In this document: piece after piece, positions 29,453-34,727 of the stretch
Numbering within the stretch: the first letter of the stretch is position 1
Layout of the letters: the number at the start of each line of letters is the position of its first letter
The notes under the pieces: model-generated
Database searches by the model: none
What the model saw: the letters and a program-made list of their open reading frames with translations, nothing else
What the model was told of the DNA's origin: nothing
Translations under genes and position numbers: made by a program
IMG/VR virus record: IMGVR_UViG_3300003794_000007
Location: 1-34,727 of that record
Reading direction: 5' to 3' (one strand)
DNA: 34,727 nt
DNA from: a virus

Positions 29453-30252
29453 TATTCGCCGTCCTCGACAGGTGCGTGCGGCGTGTAGAAGTATTTAGAT
29501 AGCGTCGTGAAGCCGCTACCTTTCTTGAAGGGAATGGACGGTGGCATGTTAAGCCGGTTCTTCGCCAAAAAACCGGCCCGCTCATCGGTGTAGATGATAC
29601 GCTCGGCCCCAGACATTCCTTCCGCCTTGTTCTCCTTCTTGCCGAAGCCTTTATCGATCTGCTTGACCGACGTCCGCTTGCTCATGAAAAGCAGGGCATC
29701 ACTTTTTTCCATGATGATGTCGGTCGCACGGTCTTGGAGCTTAGGACGGTAGCGATCGTAAGAATCGACGAGCGGGTCATTGAACGCCTTCACCTTGCTG
29801 TGCAGGATCTGCACGACATGGACACCGGCGCGCGACACGGCTCGGATAGCTGCCATGTATTCGAGCCAATCGCTGTCGGCCTCTAGATAGCCCTTTCCGA
29901 AGGCGGTGGGAGAACCCTTGTCATTGCTGTCGATCGTGTCCCAGTTCATCCTGGCACAGGTGTAGGCCCACACCATTTTTTCGAAGGCGTCTAGGCTGTC
30001 GATGATGACGGTCTTGAACTCGTGCTCCTCCGTCAAGAGGTGCTCGAAAGCGTTCATCATCTCGTCGTAGCTTTCGATCTCGATCGAAGGCACGTCGAGA
30101 TCGACTGGCGTTTCTTCACCGACCGTATGAAGGTACAGCGGATCTGGAAATTCGCCAGCAAGCGTGGTCTTGCCGATGCCACCAATGCCGTAGAGGGCAA
30201 GGACGGGCGGCGTTTTCCGCTTGCTGGATCTCAGTTTGTCAAAGACTGACAT
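29452..30252 (-). CDS. Sak4-like RecA-fold ATPase (266 aa)
   Basis: Walker A is GIGGIGKTT (22-30) and Walker B is TVIIDSLDAF (81-90), with YGIGGIGKTTLAGEFPDPLYLHT typical of phage Sak4 and AAA_24 proteins. A sensor region with HVVQILHSKVKAF and YRPKLQDRATDIIMEKSDALLF follows. Sak4 proteins anneal single strands with help from an SSB; here the DUF669-type gene lies two genes downstream. It is likely the core of the phage recombination system, with the Cas4-like exonuclease. The start has TGAGGAGACACT. Confidence 0.88.
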   Translation of the reverse strand: MSVFDKLRSSKRKTPPVLALYGIGGIGKTTLAGEFPDPLYLHTVGEETPVDLDVPSIEIESYDEMMNAFEHLLTEEHEFKTVIIDSLDAFEKMVWAYTCARMNWDTIDSNDKGSPTAFGKGYLEADSDWLEYMAAIRAVSRAGVHVVQILHSKVKAFNDPLVDSYDRYRPKLQDRATDIIMEKSDALLFMSKRTSVKQIDKGFGKKENKAEGMSGAERIIYTDERAGFLAKNRLNMPPSIPFKKGSGFTTLSKYFYTPHAPVEDGE

Positions 30253-30261
30253 AGTGTCTCC

Positions 30262-30456
30262 TCAGATAATGCCGGTAGTGACGGCGAGAATGAATCCGGC
30301 CGCCACGATGGCGAGATACCAGCCGGCAGCCGTCAGCCCGCGACGAAGGGCCGGCGGCGTGTATGCGGTTTTTTGGTGAGCCAACGGCGGCGCCTGCAGG
30401 TGATCGACAGGCACGTAGTCGAGCGGGTTGGGCTGGATGTGGTGACGGGTGGTCAT
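30262..30456 (-). CDS. Small single-pass membrane protein (64 aa)
   Basis: ATG 30456 shares a base with the previous stop (TGATG). The first 40 residues are polar and Pro/His-rich (MTTRHHIQPNPLDYVPVD). The C-terminal part is one membrane segment (GWYLAIVAAGFILAVTTGII). It may associate with the inner membrane as an accessory or superinfection-related protein. It is not recognised. Confidence 0.6.
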   Translation of the reverse strand: MTTRHHIQPNPLDYVPVDHLQAPPLAHQKTAYTPPALRRGLTAAGWYLAIVAAGFILAVTTGII

Positions 30457-30659
30457 CAGAACGCCCCCAACCAAACACCGATGCCGTGGATGACGCCGAC
30501 GGGCGCAACGAAACAGCCGAAGGCCAGCAATATCCACGCGCCGGCCTTGATGCAGACGAGAACATGGGTGATCCAAGCCGCTACCGCGGCAAGGAGCGTT
30601 ACGATGATGAATGCTATGGCCGAAAGACCGGCGATGGTGCCTTTGTCTGCTGATGTCAT
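30456..30659 (-). CDS. Small two-helix membrane protein (67 aa)
   Basis: After MTSADKGTIAG there are two hydrophobic segments: LSAIAFIIVTLLAAVAAWI and LVCIKAGAWILLAFGCFVAP. The second contains charged Lys in its first turn. It is coupled by ATGA to the gene before and by TGATG to the gene after. Tiny phage membrane proteins like this can act in exclusion or inhibition of host functions, but no motif identifies one here. Confidence 0.65.
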   Translation of the reverse strand: MTSADKGTIAGLSAIAFIIVTLLAAVAAWITHVLVCIKAGAWILLAFGCFVAPVGVIHGIGVWLGAF

Positions 30660-30976
30660 GCCGCCACCGCCATTTCCGCCTCAAACCGACGGCGAGCTGC
30701 GCTATGCATGAATTGCGGCGCGCGCACCTCCGAGACATGCTCATTGGCCACCTGGCGCCTGATGCGCTTCATTTCTCCGCGCGTGAGGCCGTTGGCGCGC
30801 TGCTTTGGTTCTTTCGGCGCGGTGCGCCAACCCTTGCCGCCAGCCATCTGCTCCATGATGGTCCGCCGGCGCGCGGCGTGCATAGGGTCAGTTGATGGCG
30901 TACCGAGCTTGGTGTCGTTGGCGTGCTCTCTCGCCGCAATGGCGTTGATCAGCTTCGTTCCGTTACTCTTGGTCAT
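30656..30976 (-). CDS. Basic hypothetical protein (106 aa)
   Basis: A strongly basic product starting MTKSNGTKLINAIAAREHAN, with HANDTKLG (a near miss of the ANDN motif) and helical RGEMKRIRRQVANEHVSEVR in the second half. It may bind nucleic acid. The start follows GAGAGGAGACAC and opens a coupled block with two membrane peptides. No family is recognised. Confidence 0.68.
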   Translation of the reverse strand: MTKSNGTKLINAIAAREHANDTKLGTPSTDPMHAARRRTIMEQMAGGKGWRTAPKEPKQRANGLTRGEMKRIRRQVANEHVSEVRAPQFMHSAARRRFEAEMAVAA

Positions 30977-31039
30977 GTGTCTCCTCTCGCCGTGCGCTTG
31001 GTCGGCGCACGGCTCTCTGTGGTGGCGATGGTTGGGGGG

Positions 31040-32494
31040 TTAGGCGGCGCGCAGAACCGCCGTCGGGACGTTGACCACGTCAGCTATCTTGCTATCCGCA
31101 AGAACGAAGACGCCGAACTGCTGGCCGGGGAACTGCAGCGCGAGGCGCTCGGCTTCCGTTGTGGCGCTTGCTTGGTCGGGATGCACCTTCGGGCGGGTGG
31201 CCGGTTTGGCCGTGCCGTTCTCGATCAGGGCGACGACGGCGGGGATGGTGGGAGGAACGAGTTCAATCTCGTCATTGTCCATATAGTTCCACGGCTGGCC
31301 ATCTTCATCAAATAAGAGTCGCGCGCCTTCCTCGTCTACTTCCGTGATGGTGTAAACTTCACCCATCTTAACATCAAGCCAGCCCACGAGCGCCCTCACC
31401 CTATCACCAACCTTGAACTTCGGATTGGTGGCCGCGGGCTCCGAGATCTTCTCGACGATGTCGTCTTCATCGCAATTGATGCATGACTTTCCGCCCGCAT
31501 CGAAACCGTGGTATCGACCGTCACCCATATCGTGGACGAATGGGTACATTTCATCCTGATCCACATGGGTAATCGTCACAACTCGGCCATCACGAGTTTT
31601 CGCCTTGTCGCCAACTTTGAACGAAAATTGCAGCTTGGCTGGCGCCGAGTTGTCGTTGTTGGCCGCCGCTGCGGGAGTCGTCACCACCTCGTATTCGTCC
31701 TCATCGAGATCATGGCGGTCGCCGACGTCGTCCGTGATGCGAATGCAGTTGTATTCATCGTCGACATAGCCGACCGTGTAGAGGTTGCCTTTGGTGACGT
31801 CGATAAGGTCAGCGAGAGCACGGACCTTATCGCCGATCTTCGGCTTGGCTGTCGAAACCGGCTCTTCGATCCATTCGGCGATGAGGTCGTGCTCGGCGCG
31901 ACTTTCATCGCGTGGAAGTCTGCCTTCGAAAGCACTAACGCCATAGCGAGTGAAATGACCGGGAGTGCCATTGGCGCCGGAACCTGCATTCCAGTAGTCA
32001 CCTTCGTAAAACATCGGCCCGACCTTCCGACCGTCGCGCGTCTTGTAGAACTTGCCGGCTTCGATCTTCAGTGCCGCAGGTTGTGCTTGCGCGACAACGG
32101 GGGCGGCTGGCTCGACGATGGGTTCTAGGTCTGCTGCCGACACCCAGTACCCATAGCCTTCTGGAGCATTAGCTTGGGCGGTATGCCCCCACGACTGCGC
32201 TTTGTCGAATTTGATGGCGAATGGCTGATATTGGCTACCGTCGTCGAACACGACAGTCGCGCCGCAGTCGGCGATGTGCCCGTCAACTGACTTCACCATC
32301 CGCACCCGGTCGCCAACCTTCGGCTGCCAGGGTTCAACTTCTTCATTGCAAAAGAACAGATCCGAATGCTCGCCCTCCGGTTCGATGCCGTGAACGTAGG
32401 AGGCGCCAACCTCGAAGACCGAGCCAACCGGGAATTCTTCCTGGTAGTCGGTGTGCAGAACTCTCACGTACTGACCTTTTTCAAACTTACCCAT
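31040..32494 (-). CDS. Repeat protein of SH3/KOW-like domains (484 aa)
   Basis: Six beta-type units can be seen: about 3-55 (KGQYVRVLH), 58-125 (KVGDRVRMVK), 145-215 (AGKFYKTRDGRKVG), 220-275 (KIGDKVRALADLIDVTKG), 290-350 (KVGDKAKTRDGRVV) and 358-415 (KVGDRVRALVGWLDVKMG). Each has a VGDxVR start and ends in acidic D/E-rich loops. The units resemble KOW/SH3-like barrels. Linkers are Ala/Pro-rich and one carries ANNDN. The last 60 residues (TEAERLALQFPGQQFGVFVL) form a separate small domain. Such arrays could bind RNA, DNA or ribosomal or polymerase partners, which is inference. Confidence 0.7.
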   Translation of the reverse strand: MGKFEKGQYVRVLHTDYQEEFPVGSVFEVGASYVHGIEPEGEHSDLFFCNEEVEPWQPKVGDRVRMVKSVDGHIADCGATVVFDDGSQYQPFAIKFDKAQSWGHTAQANAPEGYGYWVSAADLEPIVEPAAPVVAQAQPAALKIEAGKFYKTRDGRKVGPMFYEGDYWNAGSGANGTPGHFTRYGVSAFEGRLPRDESRAEHDLIAEWIEEPVSTAKPKIGDKVRALADLIDVTKGNLYTVGYVDDEYNCIRITDDVGDRHDLDEDEYEVVTTPAAAANNDNSAPAKLQFSFKVGDKAKTRDGRVVTITHVDQDEMYPFVHDMGDGRYHGFDAGGKSCINCDEDDIVEKISEPAATNPKFKVGDRVRALVGWLDVKMGEVYTITEVDEEGARLLFDEDGQPWNYMDNDEIELVPPTIPAVVALIENGTAKPATRPKVHPDQASATTEAERLALQFPGQQFGVFVLADSKIADVVNVPTAVLRAA

Positions 32495-32497
32495 CTC

Positions 32498-32803
32498 TCA
32501 AGCCCTCCCTGCTGCGCGGACGTCCGCAAGATTGATGATTTTTGCTGTGCCGATTGGCTCATCAGGAGCCTCCGCCGGCAATGTCGCCTTGGATCCGCCG
32601 GGAACCTCAAAGTCCGGATCCGGCTCGATCTCGACGTGATCGAGATAGTCAGAGGCCAAGTTGGCCGCGAATCGAACGAGGTACTGCGTTTCCCAGTCGC
32701 GCTCGCCGATCACCTGACCTTTGATTTCCTTGTTCTGTACAAGGCGGACGCGATCGCCGTAATCGAAGAAGTATCTGCCGCAGCCGTCGCAAGCCTCGCT
32801 CAT
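32498..32803 (-). CDS. Small protein with KOW/SH3-like segment (101 aa)
   Basis: It starts MSEACDGCGRYFFDYGDRVR. A Cys pair (CDGC) precedes a beta segment (DYGDRVRLVQNKEIKGQVIG) similar to the repeat units of the next gene. It ends in an acidic then basic tail. It looks like a single-unit relative of the six-unit protein, three bases downstream. The function is unknown. It is coupled to the HTH gene by ATGA. Confidence 0.68.
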   Translation of the reverse strand: MSEACDGCGRYFFDYGDRVRLVQNKEIKGQVIGERDWETQYLVRFAANLASDYLDHVEIEPDPDFEVPGGSKATLPAEAPDEPIGTAKIINLADVRAAGRA

Positions 32804-33108
32804 GCCGCCACCTGCGCGCCGATTTCATCGCCATCGATCGTCGGCACCCGTGCCAGCGTCACCGGCATCATACCGCTCAGGGTTGAGCAGCCGCCGTTGT
32901 GCGGAGACATTTTGCGAACGCGGCCAGGCACGTTGTCATTGGCGGCTTCCGGTCGCTGCTTGTAGATTTCCAGCCCATACCTACGGCGCAGGCGCTGGTA
33001 GACGGCCATTTCCTTCAGGCCGTAAGATCTGGCGATATCCGCGACGCTTTCGCCCTTCAGGCGGCGGCCATGCATCATCGCCAGCGTTTCGCTGGTGATT
33101 TTCGTCAT
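32800..33108 (-). CDS. Small HTH protein, first gene of the leftward early operon (102 aa)
   Basis: Residues 5-50 form a resolvase/Hin-like HTH: ETLAMMHGRRLKGESVADIA and YGLKEMAVYQRLRRRYGL. The remainder is disordered, carries an ANDN motif and a Gly/Cys-containing end. As the first leftward gene divergent from the repressor, it may regulate the early operon. The start has AAGAGGAGACTAC with a CACCAC leader, and the operator lies 90 bases upstream. Confidence 0.75.
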   Translation of the reverse strand: MTKITSETLAMMHGRRLKGESVADIARSYGLKEMAVYQRLRRRYGLEIYKQRPEAANDNVPGRVRKMSPHNGGCSTLSGMMPVTLARVPTIDGDEIGAQVAA

Positions 33109-33166
33109 GTAGTCTCCTCTTGTGGTGGTGGAATGGTAACCATGCTATGCGAGCCGCCGGTTACGG

Positions 33167-33194
33167 CTTGCAAATTACTCGGGAACACTATATC
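33167..33194 (+). promoter_or_regulatory. Candidate repressor promoter
   Basis: CTTGCA (33167-33172) and TATATC (33189-33194) are spaced by 16 bases and point right toward the repressor gene. The -10 overlaps the leftward -10 (TATAGT, 33192-33187) and the operator follows at once, so repressor binding should affect both. Confidence 0.5.
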
Positions 33195-33213
33195 TTTTTT
33201 ACAAATTTGTCAA
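33187..33213 (-). promoter_or_regulatory. Leftward early promoter
   Basis: TTGACA (33213-33208), inside the operator, is followed after 15 bases by TATAGT (33192-33187). It would drive the HTH gene and the long early operon. The spacing is short, so activity may need help or be weak. Confidence 0.55.
33198..33213. promoter_or_regulatory. Repressor operator copy 5 in the switch region
   Basis: The sequence is TTTACAAATTTGTCAA. It lies between the leftward HTH gene and the rightward repressor, 17 bases before the repressor start codon. It covers the leftward -35 and the likely start of the repressor transcript. Confidence 0.75.
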
Positions 33214-33230
33214 GATACGGAGCCGACGAG

Positions 33231-33812
33231 ATGGCCAAGACATTGGCGCAAATGTTGATAGACCAGCAGAAGGCGCGCGGTATGACCGATCGCGCCGCAT
33301 CCACGGAAATCGGCGTCCTGCAACAGACCTACAGCAATTGGAAGGCCGGGACGATTCCGCGCGAGAACGCCCACGCAGGCATCGCGAAGTTCCTCGGCAT
33401 TCCAATTGGAGACATCGACGGGCTGATTGATGAAGCAGGGGCAAGTTCGAACGAAACTCCCCTCTCCGCCTACTCCTCGGCCCGCGTTTACGGACGCGTT
33501 GCCGACCGCAAAGACGGCAAGTTCAAGTTCGATACCAGCCGAAAGGCCGTGCCCGAAGGCCGGTATGCCGTTGTCGTTGATACCAAGGTCATGGAGCCAG
33601 CTTTCCGCGTCGGCTGCAAAGTGTGGCTTGATCCCGGCGTCTGGCCGCGTGTCGGTGACGACGTGATCGTCCACACCAAAGGTGGAGTTGCGTGGATCGG
33701 CCAGCTTGCCGAGCTCGGCGAAGTTGTCCGGCTCCGCCGCTATGCCGGCCCTGAAGCCGTGGTCGGCAATGTCGCTGCGGTTCACGTTATCGTCCTTGCG
33801 GAGCGAGTTTGA
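33231..33812 (+). CDS. Phage repressor with XRE HTH and S24-like domain (193 aa)
   Basis: The N-terminus is an XRE-type HTH (ATG 33231, MAKTLAQMLIDQQKARG, then STEIGVLQQTYSNWKAG). The C-terminal half has the S24/LexA fold pattern: EGRYAVVVDTKVMEPAFRVG, KVWLDPGVWPRVGDDVIV. The position of the catalytic Ser (GdSM in cleavable repressors) is occupied by TKVM, and the later Lys of the dyad is not seen. It is therefore probably not self-cleaving, and induction would need another route. The ribosome site is CGGAG eight bases upstream. It likely binds the TTGACAAATTTGTCAA palindrome. Confidence 0.88.
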   Translation: MAKTLAQMLIDQQKARGMTDRAASTEIGVLQQTYSNWKAGTIPRENAHAGIAKFLGIPIGDIDGLIDEAGASSNETPLSAYSSARVYGRVADRKDGKFKFDTSRKAVPEGRYAVVVDTKVMEPAFRVGCKVWLDPGVWPRVGDDVIVHTKGGVAWIGQLAELGEVVRLRRYAGPEAVVGNVAAVHVIVLAERV

Positions 33813-33838
33813 ATTGTTGCGTCGCCGCAATTTAACAT

Positions 33839-33854
33839 TTGACAAATTTGGCAA
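33839..33854. promoter_or_regulatory. Repressor operator copy 6
   Basis: The sequence is TTGACAAATTTGGCAA. On the plus strand TTGACA is followed after 17 bases by TTTTAC, a weak -10. It lies 27 bases after the repressor stop and points into the hairpin-rich region. Confidence 0.6.
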
Positions 33855-33871
33855 AATATGGTTTTACTCCG

Positions 33872-34002
33872 CCTGTCGCTGTGGTGGCGATATCGACCGA
33901 CAGGGTAGACTCGCAAGGTCTCCTCCCCTGTTCAGTAGGAAATTCGAACGCAAGTCGCTAAGCGGGTGGTGCCGGCCTTCGGGTCGACTTGCAGTTCGTT
34001 TT
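33872..34002 (+). ncRNA. Candidate small RNA with two hairpins
   Basis: CCTGTCG (33872-33878) pairs with CGACAGG (33898-33904). Further on, CGAACGCAAGTCG (33945-33957) pairs with CGACTTGCAGTTCG (33985-33998) over 13 pairs with one bulged A, followed by TTTT. With the operator-linked -35 just upstream, this would be a short repressor-controlled RNA of about 130 bases. No start codon with a good ribosome site is seen in this strand. All of this is inferred from structure. Confidence 0.4.
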
Positions 34003-34140
34003 AAGCAATTTATCAGCACATCGGGTCAGAAACGAAAATAACGCCGTTGGCTACCGCCAGCGGACGTCGTCGTTTCATTTCTGATGTTCAGTGCCCTTCT
34101 CATCGTATCCCCTCTACTAGGTCCTTCTACTAAAAGGTAA

Positions 34141-34158
34141 AGCCGCCAAGAGGCGGCT
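34141..34158. terminator. Hairpin AGCCGCC-AAGA-GGCGGCT
   Basis: A perfect seven-base stem with a four-base loop. On the minus strand it is followed by TTTACCTTTTAG and on the plus strand by CTAATCTTCTTCT. It may stop transcription from either side of the control region. Confidence 0.6.
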
Positions 34159-34259
34159 CTAATCTTCTTCTCGGCGGGTCACGCCCTTTTATCGGCGATC
34201 TTCTTCTGTCGCGTTCCTGTTCCATCCCCTGCCGCATCTCTGTTCTCCTGCTGCCGCAT

Positions 34260-34391
34260 TTAAAATTGCTTGCCGCCTTCATGGCGTCGTATATGCCCAC
34301 CAACCGGTGGACCGCGCCCCTTACGATCTACTCTTCTGGAGCGCTCCATTTCAGAAAATCTTCTTCTTGGAACTTCGTGTTGGTCTGCCAT
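34260..34391 (-). CDS. Small Arg-rich hypothetical protein (43 aa)
   Basis: ATG 34391 follows GGAGACAAAC. The product starts MADQHEVPRRRFSEMERSRR and has PVGGHIRRHEGGKQF at the end. It is Arg-rich, about a quarter Arg and Lys. A second Arg-rich mini-ORF with its own ribosome site (MRQGMEQERDRRR, about 35 codons) follows on the same strand. No family is recognised. It is divergent from the XRE gene at the right edge. Confidence 0.35.
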   Translation of the reverse strand: MADQHEVPRRRFSEMERSRRVDRKGRGPPVGGHIRRHEGGKQF

Positions 34392-34526
34392 GTTTGTCTC
34401 CGCTCGGTTTTGCCCTACGACCGTTGACGAGACCACCAATACCATTACCAATTACCAAGTCAAGCAATTGGTTTGTCTTTTTGTGGGAAAAATTGTAAAC
34501 CGTTGAAAATTCATAGGGACCAGTTT

Positions 34527-34727
34527 ATGTCAAAACTTTCTGACGCTCTCTCCGCAAAGGCGGATGAGCTCAAAATTACGCAAACCGAGCTCGCCGAACG
34601 ACTCGGAATGGCGCAACAATCAATTTCCGCTCTCTTTACCGGCCAGGTGAACAACCCACGCAAATGGAAAGACCTGGCCCGCGAGCTGCAGATCCCCGAA
34701 GAGGAGATGCAGCGGCTAATTCTGGAA
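34527..34727 (+). CDS. XRE-family regulator, cut by the right edge (67 codons visible)
   Basis: The visible part, MSKLSDALSAKADELKIT, then QTELAERLGMAQQSISALFTG, is an XRE-type HTH with the recognition helix at MAQQSISALF. It continues with ALE-type helices (KDLARELQIPEEEMQRLI). It could be a Cro-like or second repressor. The plus-strand ATG at 34527 has AGGGACCAG upstream. The gene runs off the window, so length and C-terminal domain are unknown. Confidence 0.75.
   Translation, partial: MSKLSDALSAKADELKITQTELAERLGMAQQSISALFTGQVNNPRKWKDLARELQIPEEEMQRLILE

Larger units (their letters stand above)
33813..34259. other. Gene-poor control region after the repressor
   Basis: No convincing protein gene is seen in 447 bases. 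On the plus strand it holds an operator copy, two inverted repeats and a likely terminator. On the minus strand there are tiny ORFs with ribosome sites, such as MRRALNIRNETTT (34103-34026). It may hold a small RNA, phage attachment site or leader. No integrase or tRNA is visible to settle this. Confidence 0.45.

Noticed and set aside
33210-33854. Leftward 214-codon frame opposite the repressor
   Set aside because: It mirrors the repressor gene, contains no recognisable domain and would run through the operator and early promoter.
1-34727. CRISPR array, insertion sequence or integrase
   Set aside because: No regularly spaced identical repeats with unique spacers, no transposase and no tyrosine or serine integrase were recognised. 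The repeats at 11328-11433 are too short and irregular for CRISPR.

Overview
The window is most of one arm of a tailed phage or prophage with HK97-type head genes. The protein content points to an alphaproteobacterial, probably Rhizobiales, host: a moderately GC-rich genome, a coiled-coil early protein and other small proteins of types I associate with rhizobial prophages, and a recurring ANDN tetrapeptide. The host assignment is inference. No integrase, tail, lysis or host gene is visible, so the element continues beyond both edges. A repressor with an operator set suggests a temperate phage.

Almost everything is transcribed leftward (minus strand). Read in the direction of transcription, from right to left: (1) 33.1-34.7 kb is the control region, with a rightward S24-like repressor, a divergent leftward early promoter, a gene-poor stretch with strong hairpins, and a second XRE regulator cut by the right edge. 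(2) 33.1-24.9 kb is an early operon. It holds an HTH protein, two SH3-like proteins (one a repeat array), membrane peptides, a Sak4-like ATPase, a DUF669-type ssDNA-binding protein, a nucleotidyltransferase-fold protein, a phage DnaN clamp and a Cas4-like PD-(D/E)XK exonuclease. (3) 24.9-19.4 kb holds two tandem sigma-70-like genes, a frameshifted endonuclease VII, an SF2 helicase, an RtcB RNA ligase and a small alarmone-hydrolase-like HD protein. (4) 19.4-14.6 kb holds small hypothetical genes and two DNA methyltransferases. (5) 14.3-10.4 kb holds a PD-(D/E)XK-like protein, a PrimPol-DUF3987 replication protein, a candidate origin (iteron-like repeats plus AT-rich DNA) and a VRR-NUC nuclease. 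(6) 10.2-8.3 kb holds a T5orf172/GIY-YIG protein, a possible late regulator, a gene-free hairpin region that may contain cos, and an HNH endonuclease. (7) 8.1 kb to the left edge is the late block: GIY-YIG nuclease, small and large terminase, portal, prohead protease, major capsid, minor structural proteins and a head-tail connector.

Two architectural rules recur. Genes are grouped into blocks joined by ATGA, TGATG or TAATG start-stop overlaps, and many blocks begin with the same leader, CACCAC followed by AGGAGAYC. Six copies of a palindrome (consensus TTGACAAATTTGTCAA, which itself holds a -35 hexamer on each strand) mark the repressor region and several internal block starts. This suggests one repressor regulon spread along the genome.

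The most notable observations are the ANDN motif (14 exact copies in 11 unrelated non-structural proteins, with varying codons), a long second reading frame inside the cytosine methyltransferase that itself looks like a known phage protein type, the tandem sigma-like pair, the RtcB/HD pair, and a candidate repressor-controlled small RNA.
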